Assembly: GCF_946902915.1 (NCBI RefSeq)
Contig: NZ_CAMPPY010000002.1
Coordinates: forward strand, 186,001 to 250,000
From: Streptococcus sp. Marseille-Q5986
GTDB lineage: Bacteria > Bacillota > Bacilli > Lactobacillales > Streptococcaceae
Length of the DNA stretch: 64,000 bases
Direction: 5' to 3'
A model generated the notes under the pieces. It had not been told where the DNA came from, did no database searches, and saw nothing but the letters and a program-made list of their open reading frames with translations. Of the stretch, positions 18,059 to 27,500 are shown piece after piece; positions within the stretch are counted from its first letter, which is position 1, and each line of letters opens with the position of its first letter. Position numbers and translations under genes: made by a program.

Positions 18059-18305
18059 TTATTAGTATACTCCTATTTGAAGGCTAGGTTAGGCTACTAG
18101 TTATAGAAAAAAAACTCCACAAATTATGTAGCAGATTTAAAGCTTTATCACCACTATCAAACAAAAGACCTACAGCAATTGTCTACTTTATCGCTATTAA
18201 CCTAATGATAGATACCTTGTTATGACGCGCTGACACTAAACTTTGGGACAACTGACGCTAGTATTTTCAGAAGAAAAGTAACCGTCCAATAACGAAGTAT
18301 ATTGA
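18059..18305. other. Unassigned gap at the rearrangement breakpoint
   Basis: No open frame of note, no RNA gene and no recognised insertion-sequence end can be seen. A piece on the minus strand reads as VGLLFDSGDKALNLLHNLW between stops, which could be a gene remnant. I could not identify it. Confidence 0.4.
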
Positions 18306-18356
18306 AAAATCTCCAGACTAGGGAACTCAACGATAGTTCCTAATCTGGAGACTTTT
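18306..18356 (-). terminator. Terminator of the pRiA4b-ORF3-like gene
   Basis: AATCTCCAGACTAGGGAACT pairs with AGTTCCTAATCTGGAGACTT, with T-rich sequence on both sides. It follows the stop at 18370. Confidence 0.75.
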
Positions 18357-18369
18357 AATGGGCTTGTTA

Positions 18370-18696
18370 TTAGGCGTTTGCTTTCAATTTAGCAAGAACC
18401 TCTTTAAGATTATCAATCAACTCTGCTTCAGTATGCTCAGAGCCTTTTTCATCTGCTAAGAAGGAATCTGCATGACTCCAAAAAAGGTTATCCATGAAAA
18501 AAGCACGAGCATGATGGTTTTCAAAATCAAAACTCCATAAAATAACATCTGCTAGTTCCACTAACGTTTTTGTTTTTGGAATCTGTATATGTCGGTAGCA
18601 ACCTTTTTAAAATTTAACGGAAATGATCCAAGCTTCTACAGATGTTGGCTTTTCAGCCTCTATTTCTTTTTTTACTAATTTTAAGTGTACCATCAT
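18370..18696 (-). pseudogene. pRiA4b ORF-3-like protein, interrupted by an in-frame stop
   Basis: A single frame runs from ATG 18696 (GGAGGT just upstream; a second ATG follows at once) to 18370. It is broken by TAA at 18607-18609, codon 30. Read through, it gives about 108 residues: WIISVKF, stop, KGCYRHIQIPKTKTLVELAD, then VILWSFDFENHHARAFFMD. The pattern isL-kg-W-R-I-Vp-TL-eLh-vI-FdfdnDH-haFf is the pRiA4b ORF-3/PF07929 fold. The family is usually about 180 residues, so the C-terminal half may also be shortened. Function of the family is not established. Confidence 0.65.
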
Positions 18697-18839
18697 ACCT
18701 CCAATAGCAAATCGATAGGATTGCTCTTAGGAAACATTCCCTCTCAGTCATTTTAACATAAGTTTGTCTAACTGTGATATTTAAAACTAGATAATTCTTC
18801 TGTTTCACGAGAAACACTCTGACTTGGAAAAAGATGCCT

Positions 18840-19520
18840 TTAAGTCGTATAAATCATCGAAGCTGTCGCAATGGTATGCCACTGATTAGCTATAGTTGCT
18901 ACGAAATCCTTATCTGTGTAGAAATCAGTAAATGGTAGGATTTCAACTTCTAGCTCGTCGATGCAGTCAATCTGACCAGACAGATAATCCTCTATACGGC
19001 TTTCTGCGCGTTTGATACATTGCAAGAGTCCGCCCATACGGATATCGACTGTATCCAAGCCAAAGACCTTATTTTCTTTCAACCATTGGTAGCTAAAGAG
19101 GACATGGAAGTGTTCGATTTGGCTTCTGAGTTCTGGTAATTCTTGTCTGGTGATTTGTTGTAAACTTTCTTTATCGTTTTCTTGGTAGGCATTACGAATA
19201 CGTCGTCCCACATCCACTTTACTACTTAAAATCTGCTTCAACTGATCCTGAGTTTCAAAGAGGTAAGCATAGTTTCCTGCTTTTTCTTTGATTTCAGCAA
19301 GAATCTCAGCTGCCTGAGCGAAGTGTGGTTTGTCCTGTTCAGGTGTTATGTGCTGGTAAAGGATAGGGCAGAGAACATCCTGATAAAAGACATAGCGGTT
19401 GGGGGTGATTCCACTGAGATTGCCTGGCGGAACTTTTCTTTTGGCAAATCATACTCAAAATTAGCTCCCAAATCTTCGATTTTCGCTTCTACAGCATGAC
19501 CTTACAAGTCTTCGACACGG
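18840..19520 (-). pseudogene. C-terminal remnant of a GH20 beta-N-acetylhexosaminidase (GcnA-like)
   Basis: The piece 18840-19241 and its upstream continuation (reading GNLSGITPNRYVFYQDVL and AQAAEILAEIKEKAGNYAYL) form the helical C-terminal domain of GH20_GcnA-like enzymes. It includes FSYQWLKENKVFGLDTVDIR, MGGLLQCIKRAESRIEDYLS and the tail NQWHTIATASMIYTT. A TAA at about 19503 and a one-base frame change near 19430 interrupt it. The GH20 catalytic domain is absent. The enzyme would have removed terminal GlcNAc/GalNAc from host glycans. The remnant joins directly to a GH38 fragment, so a deletion removed the region between them. Confidence 0.75.
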
Positions 19521-20630
19521 TAGCTTGGCAAAACGTGTCTCCATCTCACGGTGAACTTCGTCAATACTACAGCCATAGATACTATCATGCGGAGCATTTT
19601 GTAGAAGGACTTTCCAAGCATAGGTCAACTGGTCCTTATGGTTGTGCCCACCAGTGATGACAGTTAATGGCTCCACCACTTGTTCTAGCAGGTTGCTATT
19701 TTCTTGGAAGGCTTGTTTAAAGTAAATCCGTGATGAAGAAGTGTTGGCAAGCGCGTACCAACCATCTGTTTCCTGGCTCGTCAACTCACCTGTAACGGTT
19801 GATATCTGCTCTGGTAGGGTACTTTCTACTGCATGGACATAGTCGTCAAATGAACTATGCACAAAAGTCACATCTGGGAAGAATTCATTGGCCACACGAA
19901 TGGCTTCGCTTAGATTTTTATGTACAGGCTGATGGTCACATCCATTCATCATCAACCATTGGTTGGTCGAAACGTAGTCACGCACATCTGACAGTTTTTG
20001 TTTCCAGAAAGTTAGGGTCTCATCCTTATCAACTGGGATTTCATTCCCATTACTGTACCAGTTGGCAAAGAGGATACCGAGGACACGACTTCCGTCTGCA
20101 CCCTGCCAGTACATTTCTGAAAACTGAGAAGTGAACTGCTTATCTTCGAGAACTTGGTTGTCAAAGCCAATCGGCTTGACACCACGGCCAAAGGCTGCCA
20201 CGTGAATGCCTGATTTTTGAAGGATTTGAGGCGCTTGTCCCATATTCCCAAAGGTATCTGGAAAGTAACCAATCTGGGTTGATTTACCCCATTTAGCAGT
20301 TTCTTGCTGACCGATAAGAGTATTGCGGACGTTGGCTTCACTGGAAATCAAATAATCATCCTGCAAGATGTAAAAGGGACCAATTTTGAGTTTGCCTTGG
20401 TCGATGTAACGTTGGACTTTGTCGCGATTTTCAGGGCGAATTTCCAAGTAGTCATCAAGGACAATCGTTTGGCCGTCCAAGTGGAAACTCTTGAACTCAG
20501 GGTCATTTTCAAAAAGATCAAAAAGATTGTCAAATAACTCCACCAACTGCATACGGTGGCTTTCAAAAGGTAGATACCACTCACGGTCCCAGTGACTATG
20601 TGAGATAATATGTACGACAACATTTTCCAT
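19521..20630 (-). pseudogene. N-terminal fragment of a GH38 alpha-mannosidase
   Basis: Starts at ATG 20630 and runs 370 residues to the junction. The GH38 signature HIISHSHWDREWYLPFE (residues 7-23, with zinc ligands His and Asp) and YFPDTFGNMGQAPQIL (nucleophile region) are both present. FGRGVKPIGFD and NGCDHQP follow. Family members of this type are about 880 residues, so more than half the protein is gone. At 19521 the frame passes into the GH20-derived sequence. In related genomes GH38, a ROK gene and GH20C lie in a row, which makes an internal deletion the simplest origin. Confidence 0.85.
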
Positions 20631-20723
20631 GAAGTAAAACCTCATTCTAACTTAAATTTTTTAACGTTTTAAATGTAAATTTGTGATTCTGACACGAATC
20701 GGTGAAACTAAAGCGAGCTCCTT

Positions 20724-20862
20724 ATACTCAATGAAAATCAAAGGACAAACTAGGAAGCTCACCGCAGGTTGCTAAAAACACTGTTTTGAGGTTGTGGATA
20801 GAACTAACCATACCTACGGCAAGTCGAAGCTGACGTGGTTTGAAGAGGTTTTCGAAGAGTAT
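20724..20862 (-). repeat. BOX element, copy 2
   Basis: Read on the minus strand: boxA from CTCTTCGAAAACCTCTTCAA, a short boxB, and boxC ending TTGATTTTCATTGAGTATA. Its boxA end is fused in frame to the 3' end of the GH125 gene and supplies that gene's last 18 codons and stop. Confidence 0.88.
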
Positions 20863-22128
20863 TAGTATCCAGGTAATCCAAGACCAATTCACAGAACATC
20901 ATGTTGGCCCAAGAGAACCATTCACGTGAGTAAAGCGTTGGGTCGTCAACGTGGAAGCTTTCGTGCACGACACCTGTACCACCATCGCAGGCAACCAGCT
21001 GATCGAGTAAGAATTTCTTCACAGTCTTATCTCTTGTTGTCAATCCTTGGATAGAGAGGGCAATGGGCCAGATATAGCGATAGAAGGTATGAGAACTTCC
21101 GAGACCGCTAGCGTATTTCCTTTGATAGAAGTATGGATTTTCAGGGCTCAGAATGGTACGACGTGTGGCTTGATACACCTCATCGTTGACATCGCAGTAG
21201 CCCAGATAAGGCGCAGCCAACAAACTTGGTACGTTTGGATTATCCATGATGCTAGCATTTCCACTTCAAAGGCATAAATCTTTTCACCTTTGCTGTTAGT
21301 AGTGTAGGCGTAGTTTTCGATGCCTTCTTGGATCTCTGCCTGCAAGCGTTTAGCGTCAGCAATAATACTCTCGCTATCATCTAGGTCTAGTTCTGCAAAG
21401 ATTTCTTGCACATACCCCAAGACAACTACTGCAAACATATTTGACGGAATCAAATAGCTATACTGACAGCAGTCATCACTCGGACGAAAGGCTGACCAGC
21501 TCATACCTGTCACCGCAAAGGCAGGTCTAAAGCCATCATTTACCAGAGTATCTTCCTTACGGTCTGTATCTCGAACAAAACGATAAGGAGAATGGTTGTG
21601 GTCTTGCTCCACTGTCCAGAGATGAAGAATTTCCTTAGTCTCTGCGACAAAAGTCTCATCAAATTGGCTAGTCTCACCAGTTTCCTTCCAAAGGAGATAA
21701 GCCAACTGCAAAGGGTGGCAAAGCGAGTCCACTTCATACTTTCGCTCCCAAATCCAGCCATTAAGGTCTGTGTGATCAGTCTCGTGGTGGCCCTTCCAGT
21801 TTTTCTCAATGTTAAAGGAGTTGGCATAAGGATCCTTAAGCACCAAGGTCATCTGACGTTTAACCAAACCAGCAATGGTCTGACGCAGGAAGGCATCTCT
21901 TTTAGCCACATGCAGGTAGGGTCTGAGTTGAGCTGTCGAATCCCGAAGCCACATGGCAGGAATATCCCCAGTCAAGACAAAAGTTGAACCATCTTCTAGG
22001 ATCTCAACTGTATTATCCAAGGTATCTGTATAACAACGCTCAAATACATCTACCCACTCTGGATGTTCCTTGACCCGCTCTGCTACTTCATCCAGCCAGT
22101 CTCTAACAATTTCTTTCGAATAAATCAT
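20804..22128 (-). pseudogene. GH125 exo-alpha-1,6-mannosidase, frameshifted and BOX-tailed
   Basis: Starts at ATG 22128 with AGGAAA upstream. The N-terminal frame contains DIPAMWLRDSTAQLRPYL and ERKYEVDSLCHPLQLAYLL, then MSWSAFRPSDDCCQYSYLIP, all strong GH125 signatures. Near 21245 the frame shifts, and the rest (NPNVPSLLAAPYLGYCDVND, YIWPIALSIQGLT, HVDDPTLYSREWFSWANMMF) continues in another frame. The small indel falls where relatives have a FEVDGLGNASIMDD-like segment. The C-terminus after LDYLD is BOX-derived instead of native. The enzyme would trim alpha-1,6-mannose from high-mannose N-glycans. Confidence 0.88.
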
Positions 22129-22297
22129 CGTGCAATTTCCTCTTTCAAACAAGTTTCATTTTCAGTATATAGCTTTTAAGGCAGAAAATACATACACAAA
22201 TGATAGTCATTTTCTACAAAATAGTTATCTTTAAAACTCCTTTTCTAAAGGCCCTCTTTTTCTGATATAATGTAGAAAAACAGCTGAAGGAAATACC

Positions 22298-24393
22298 CTG
22301 AAACCACTACTTGAAACCATCGATACCCGTTTTGGCACTGCCAGCAAGCATGCCTTTCTCGGGGAAATACCCTGCCTTATACAGGCGTGCCTTTTGGGAT
22401 GAATTACTTTGTGCCCCAGACCAGCGACCAGGAGGGTTCTTGGTTTTTCGATCCGCATTTGCCCATCTTTCAGGGGATTCGATTAACCCACCAGCCCAGT
22501 CTTTGGATTGGGGAACTACTCTTGGCTCCTTCTGACACCTATCACCGGTCAACTTGGGGGAGACAGCCTCTTCCATCGCCAGCCTTCCTATGATAGGGAT
22601 AAGGCTACTTTCCAGCCTCATTATCTAAAGATTTTCTCCCTTCGCTATCAGATTGAAATCCAGCTTACCCCGACTTGCTACGGCGCTTCTATTCGTTTGG
22701 AGCAAAAGCAAGGCAAAGCCCTCTCCCTCTACCTTCACGCAGCAGATGAACTGACAGTAGAACAAGTAAATAAGCGGACTCTTGCCCTGCGACAAGAAGG
22801 TAAAACTGAAACCAACAAAAATCCACTGATACTGTTCACTGCCCTGCAAATGAATACGGATATTCTTGCTGTCAGCAAAGAAGATGGAGACTGGCGAATT
22901 GACTTAGCAAACAGTCATGCAGATATTCAGCTAGCGACTTCTTTTATCTCTCCTTCTCAAGCTCTGATTAATCTACCTCAAGAAGATTTTAATAGCTGTA
23001 AAGAAAATGCCCAAGCGAACTGGGAAAATTTCCTCCATCGTTTTGACATTATAGAGACAGGAGAGGCTGACCGAACCTTCTTTGACCACTGCCTCTACAG
23101 ACTCTTCCTCTTCCCACCAACTTTTTATGAGGTTGATGAATCAGGGCAAGCCATCCATATGGACCTGGTTACTAGTACTGTCAAGCCCGGTGTCCTCTTT
23201 AGAAACAATGGTTTCTGGGATACCTTCCGGACTACATTTCCCCTCTTTGCTCTTATCATACCAGAGCATTATCGTCTCTTTTTAGAAGGCTTTCTCAATA
23301 GCTACCGCAATACTGGATTCCTTCCAAAATGGCTAGCCCCTGATGAACGGGGTATGATGCCAGCTACACTTTTAGACGGTATTATCGCAGATAGCGCCTG
23401 CAAGGACATGGCCCCCGACCTAGAAAAAGAACTGCTCCAAGCCATGCTTGAAACAGCCAGCAAGTCCGACCCTCTCGGCATCAATGGTCGTCACGGACTA
23501 GCCCAATAGCAAGAACCAGGCTACCTCACTACCGACCACCACGAAAGCGTCAGCCATACCCTAGACTATGTCCATAGTGATTTTTGCATCGCTAGCTGTG
23601 CCGAAAAACTAGATTAGAATGACATCGCGGAAACTTATAGAACTGCATCACAAAATTACCGCCATCTATTTGACGCAGATACAGGTTACATGAGGGCGCG
23701 AGACAATCAAGGCAACTTCCGCCCTGACTTCTCTCCTTATAGTTGGGGACGTGATTATGCCGAATGTCCAGCCATTCAAGCGACTTTAGGCGTCCTCCAC
23801 GACATCTCAGGCTTAATCCAACTTATGGGTGGAAAAAAGCCTTCAGCAACTATCTTTTGAAAACCTGTCAGGACGCTCCTCTCTTTGAAACCACCGGCTA
23901 TGGTTACGAGATTCATGAAATGAGCGAGATGGCAACAGTTCCCTTTGGACAACTCGCTATTTCTAACTAGCCTAGCTTTCACATCCCTTATCTCCTTCGC
24001 TACAGCAACTACCCAGACTACACTGCCCTTCTCATCAAAACCTTGCGTCAGAAAGCCTTTCACCCAAGCTGGGAAGCCTATCCTGGCGACGAAGACAATG
24101 GCAGTCTCTCTGCTTGGTACATCTGGTCGGCTCTCGGATTTTATCCAACCTGTCCAGGCAAACCCAGCTACGACCTCGAAATCCCTCTCTTTGACCACCT
24201 CCGTATCTACCTGGCTAAGAAAAATAAATGGCTGGATATCCATGCCGAGCAAAACCACAGCCACTTCAACTTTGTCAAAGAATGCCGATTGGACAAGACC
24301 ATAGTATCTAGCATCCAACACCAAGACCTCTTGAAAGCTGAGCAACCGACCTTCACCCTCAGCTGCTTGCCAAGCCAGCCGTCCACTTCCTGA
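22298..24393 (+). pseudogene. GH92 alpha-1,2-mannosidase, decayed, start codon lost
   Basis: Homology to GH92 begins at CTG 22298 (KPLLETIDTRFGTASKHAF), where relatives start with ATG, so the initiation codon itself is mutated. Frame changes occur near 22355 and 22520. A good stretch then runs to TAG 23507 (HGLAQ stop), with another TAG near 23615, a frame change near 23820 and a TAG near 23968. Recognisable GH92 motifs include NNGFWDTFRTTFPLF, YSWGRDYAE, GDEDNGSLSAWY and SALGFYPTCPG. The intact family here is about 690 residues. It faces GH125 and GH38 divergently across a 170-base gap. Confidence 0.88.
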
Positions 24394-24398
24394 AATGC

Positions 24399-24436
24399 AA
24401 AAATCTCCTAGCAAGCTTTCCTGCTAGGAGATTTTC
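24399..24436. terminator. Bidirectional terminator
   Basis: AAAATCTCCTAGCA pairs with TGCTAGGAGATTTT. It lies between the converging GH92 remnant and the YSIRK surface protein. Confidence 0.8.
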
Positions 24437-24506
24437 TTATGAGAGGTACTTGTTTAAGCTTTAAAAATCGGATTTATCATCTGATGTTTATCAAACAATC
24501 TATCAA

Positions 24507-27500
24507 TTAAGCTTCTTCGTCTTCTTTACGACGACCTGCAAGACCAAGACCAAGTAATGCACTTGCTGCAGCTGCTACCATAGCTACGGTAGAATCTGCT
24601 GTACCTGTATTTGGCAACTCTTTAGATGCTTTACGCGCATTTGCTTGTGCTGACGCTGTTTGACTAGCATTAGCTGAACTTCCATTGTCTGTAGAAGGAC
24701 GTTGTTTAAATATGTCTTTACTTACGATTGTGTAAACTTTACCGTCTTTAGTAATTACAGTTGCATCTCCTGCTTTGTCGAAGATCACTTCTACTACATC
24801 AGCATTTACTCCTTTAATCTTAGCTTTTGCAGCTTCTTTTTCTGCATCTGTTAAGTTATTGAGATCTACTACTGTTTCTTTTTCGAAGTCAACGTTGGTG
24901 TTTTCACCATTGTTCTTAGCTGCAACATCTTTAGCATCTTTAACTAATTGAGCTGCTGGAATTGTTGCTGTCTTACCTTCTGGAGTTGTTACTGTCGCAT
25001 TTCCGTTTTCGTCTACTACTACAGTTGATCCTGGGTTGACTGCTTTAATTGATTCTTTAACTTTTTCAATTTCATCAGCTGTTAATTTAGCTTTATCTCC
25101 AACTAACACTCTAGTTGCTGGTGTGTTTACGTTGTTTCCTGCTTCTGGCTTAGCTGCGTCTTCTGATGATTTAGTTAAGTCTGATGCTGGAATTACCGCT
25201 GTTTTTCCTTCTGGTGTTGTGACTGTTGCATTTCCTTTGTCGTCTACTACTACAGTTGCATCTGGATTTACAGCTTTAACTTTGTCTTCGACCATTTTCT
25301 TCTCTTCTGGAGTTAAGTTAGCTAGATCTTGAACCTCTGTCTTAGCCGCTGGTGTGTTTACGTTGTTTCCTGCTTCTGGTTTAGCTGCGTCTTCTGATGA
25401 TTTAGTTAAGTCTGATGCTGGAATTATCGCTGTTTTTCCTTCTGGTGTTGTGACTGTTGTATTTCCTTTGTCGTCTACTACTACAGTTGCATCTGGATTT
25501 ACAGCTTTAACTTTATCTTCGACCGCTTTCTTCTCAGCATCTGTAAGTTTTTCTGGATTTGCTACTACAGTCTTATCTGCTGGTTTAACGATGTCGTTGC
25601 CTGCATTTGGTTTAGCTGCGTCTTCTGGCGATTTGAATAAATCTTTAGCTGGAATTGTTGCAGTAGTTCCATCGTTTAAAGTAACTGTTGCAGTTCCTTT
25701 ATCATCAAACTTAATAGATTTAGCTTCTGGGTTGAGTTCTTTTAATTTCTCTTCCACTTTAGTTTGTGCAGCTGGATCTGTCGGCTCACCAACCACTTTA
25801 TCTGCTGGTTTAACAATTTCACTGTTTCCAGCATCAGGTTTAGTTGTATCATCTTTAGTTCTTACCAATTCAACTGCTAGAATTGCTGCAGTTTCTCCAT
25901 CTGGAGCAGAAACTGTAACTGTTCCTTTATCGTCAATTGTTACGACAGCATCTGGATTTACAGCTTTAACTTCATCCACCAACTTAGCTTTTTCAGCGTC
26001 TGTTAGGTTAGCTGGATCTTGAACTACAACTTTATCAAGTGGTTTATTAATATCATTTCCACCTTTACCGTTATCTAAGTCGACTTCAGTTTTCACTAAT
26101 TTAGTTGGAATAACAATCCCTTTGTCACCATTTTCAGTAGTAACTTCAATATTGCCTTCTTCGTTATATTTAACGTCTTTGGCTGTTGGGTTAACTTTCT
26201 TAACTTCTTCTAAGATTTTAGCTTTTTCTTCATCTGTTAACTTAGCTGGATCTTGAACTAGAGTTTTATTAACTGGTTCTTTAACTTCATCAACTGCTTT
26301 AATCGCTGCTTTATCAGCTTCTTCAATCTTATCAACATCTGTTGCTGATGTAGCTTTATCTACTGCTTTCTTAGCTTGATTTGCGATTGCATCTACTTCA
26401 GATTTTAGATTTTCTTTAGCTTTAGGAGTTAAGTCTGTACGTGCATCAATTGCTTCTTTCTTAGCTTTTGCTTCGGCTTCAATTGCTTTACGTGCATTTG
26501 GCTTATCTTCTACAACTGGTACAGATTTGTTGATTTCTTCTTTAGCTTCAGCTTGAAGTTTTTTTACTTCTGCATCTGTTTTAGCATCATCAATTGCTTG
26601 CTTAGCTTGTTCTGCTAAATCTTTAGCTGCCTGAACTACTACTGCTTTTTCTTCATCAGTAGCATCTGGAGTGTTAGCAATCTCTTTTAATTGTTCAGCT
26701 AATTTATCATCAATTGCTTGCTTAGCGGCTGGTTTAGCTACTGCTTCTGGGTTTACAGCTTTAACATCTGCTACACCTTTTTTACCTGCATCAACCACAG
26801 CTGTTTGAACTGCTGGTAATGCTTTTGGATCATCAACATTATCAGGTTGCTCATCAATTTTCGCTAATTGTGCATCTGCTAATTGCTTAGCTTCAGCTTT
26901 AGCTTTAGTTTTTTCTTCTTCTGTTAAGTCTTTACGACCGTCGATTTCTGCATTTTTTGTAGCTAATTCATCAGCAATTGCTTTCTTAGCTTCTTCTTTT
27001 GCTACTGGGTTAACAGCGGTTACATCTGCTATACCTTTATCTTCTGCATCATCCACAGCTGTTTGAGCAGTTGTTGCTTCTTCTGGTGTATCAGTAAAGT
27101 TTGGTTGCTCATCAATTTTCGCTAATTGTTTATCTGCTAAGTCCTTAGCTTTGTCTTTAGCTGCTAATACATTTGTTACAGTTTCTTTTGCTAGCTCTTT
27201 TCCTACGGGATTAACTTTATTAAGTACGTCTCCAATTTTTCCTGCTGCAGTTGCAACAGCTGCATTTGTTGGTGCTGCATCGATTTGGGCTTTAACTTTA
27301 TCAGCTTCTTCCTTAACTTTATTAAGTGCATCAGCTTTTTCCTTGTCACTTAAGTTAGCGTTTTTGTTGATTTCTTTTTCTTTAGCTTTAACAGCTTCGT
27401 CAATTGCTTGTTTAGCTTCTGGTTTTACAGCTACTACAGGATTATCATTTGCGATCGCAGTTGTTCCTGCGTTTTGTGCTTGTGTTAGAGCATCCTGTGT

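Noticed and set aside
18059..18305. A possible insertion-sequence end (GACACTAAACTTTGGGACAACT) near the breakpoint
   Set aside because: I could not find a matching inverted end or any transposase piece, so it is left as an unassigned gap.
25117..25578. Regular repeats considered as a CRISPR array
   Set aside because: Units of 231 bases are in frame, tandem without spacers and encode protein repeats. No cas gene is present anywhere in the window.
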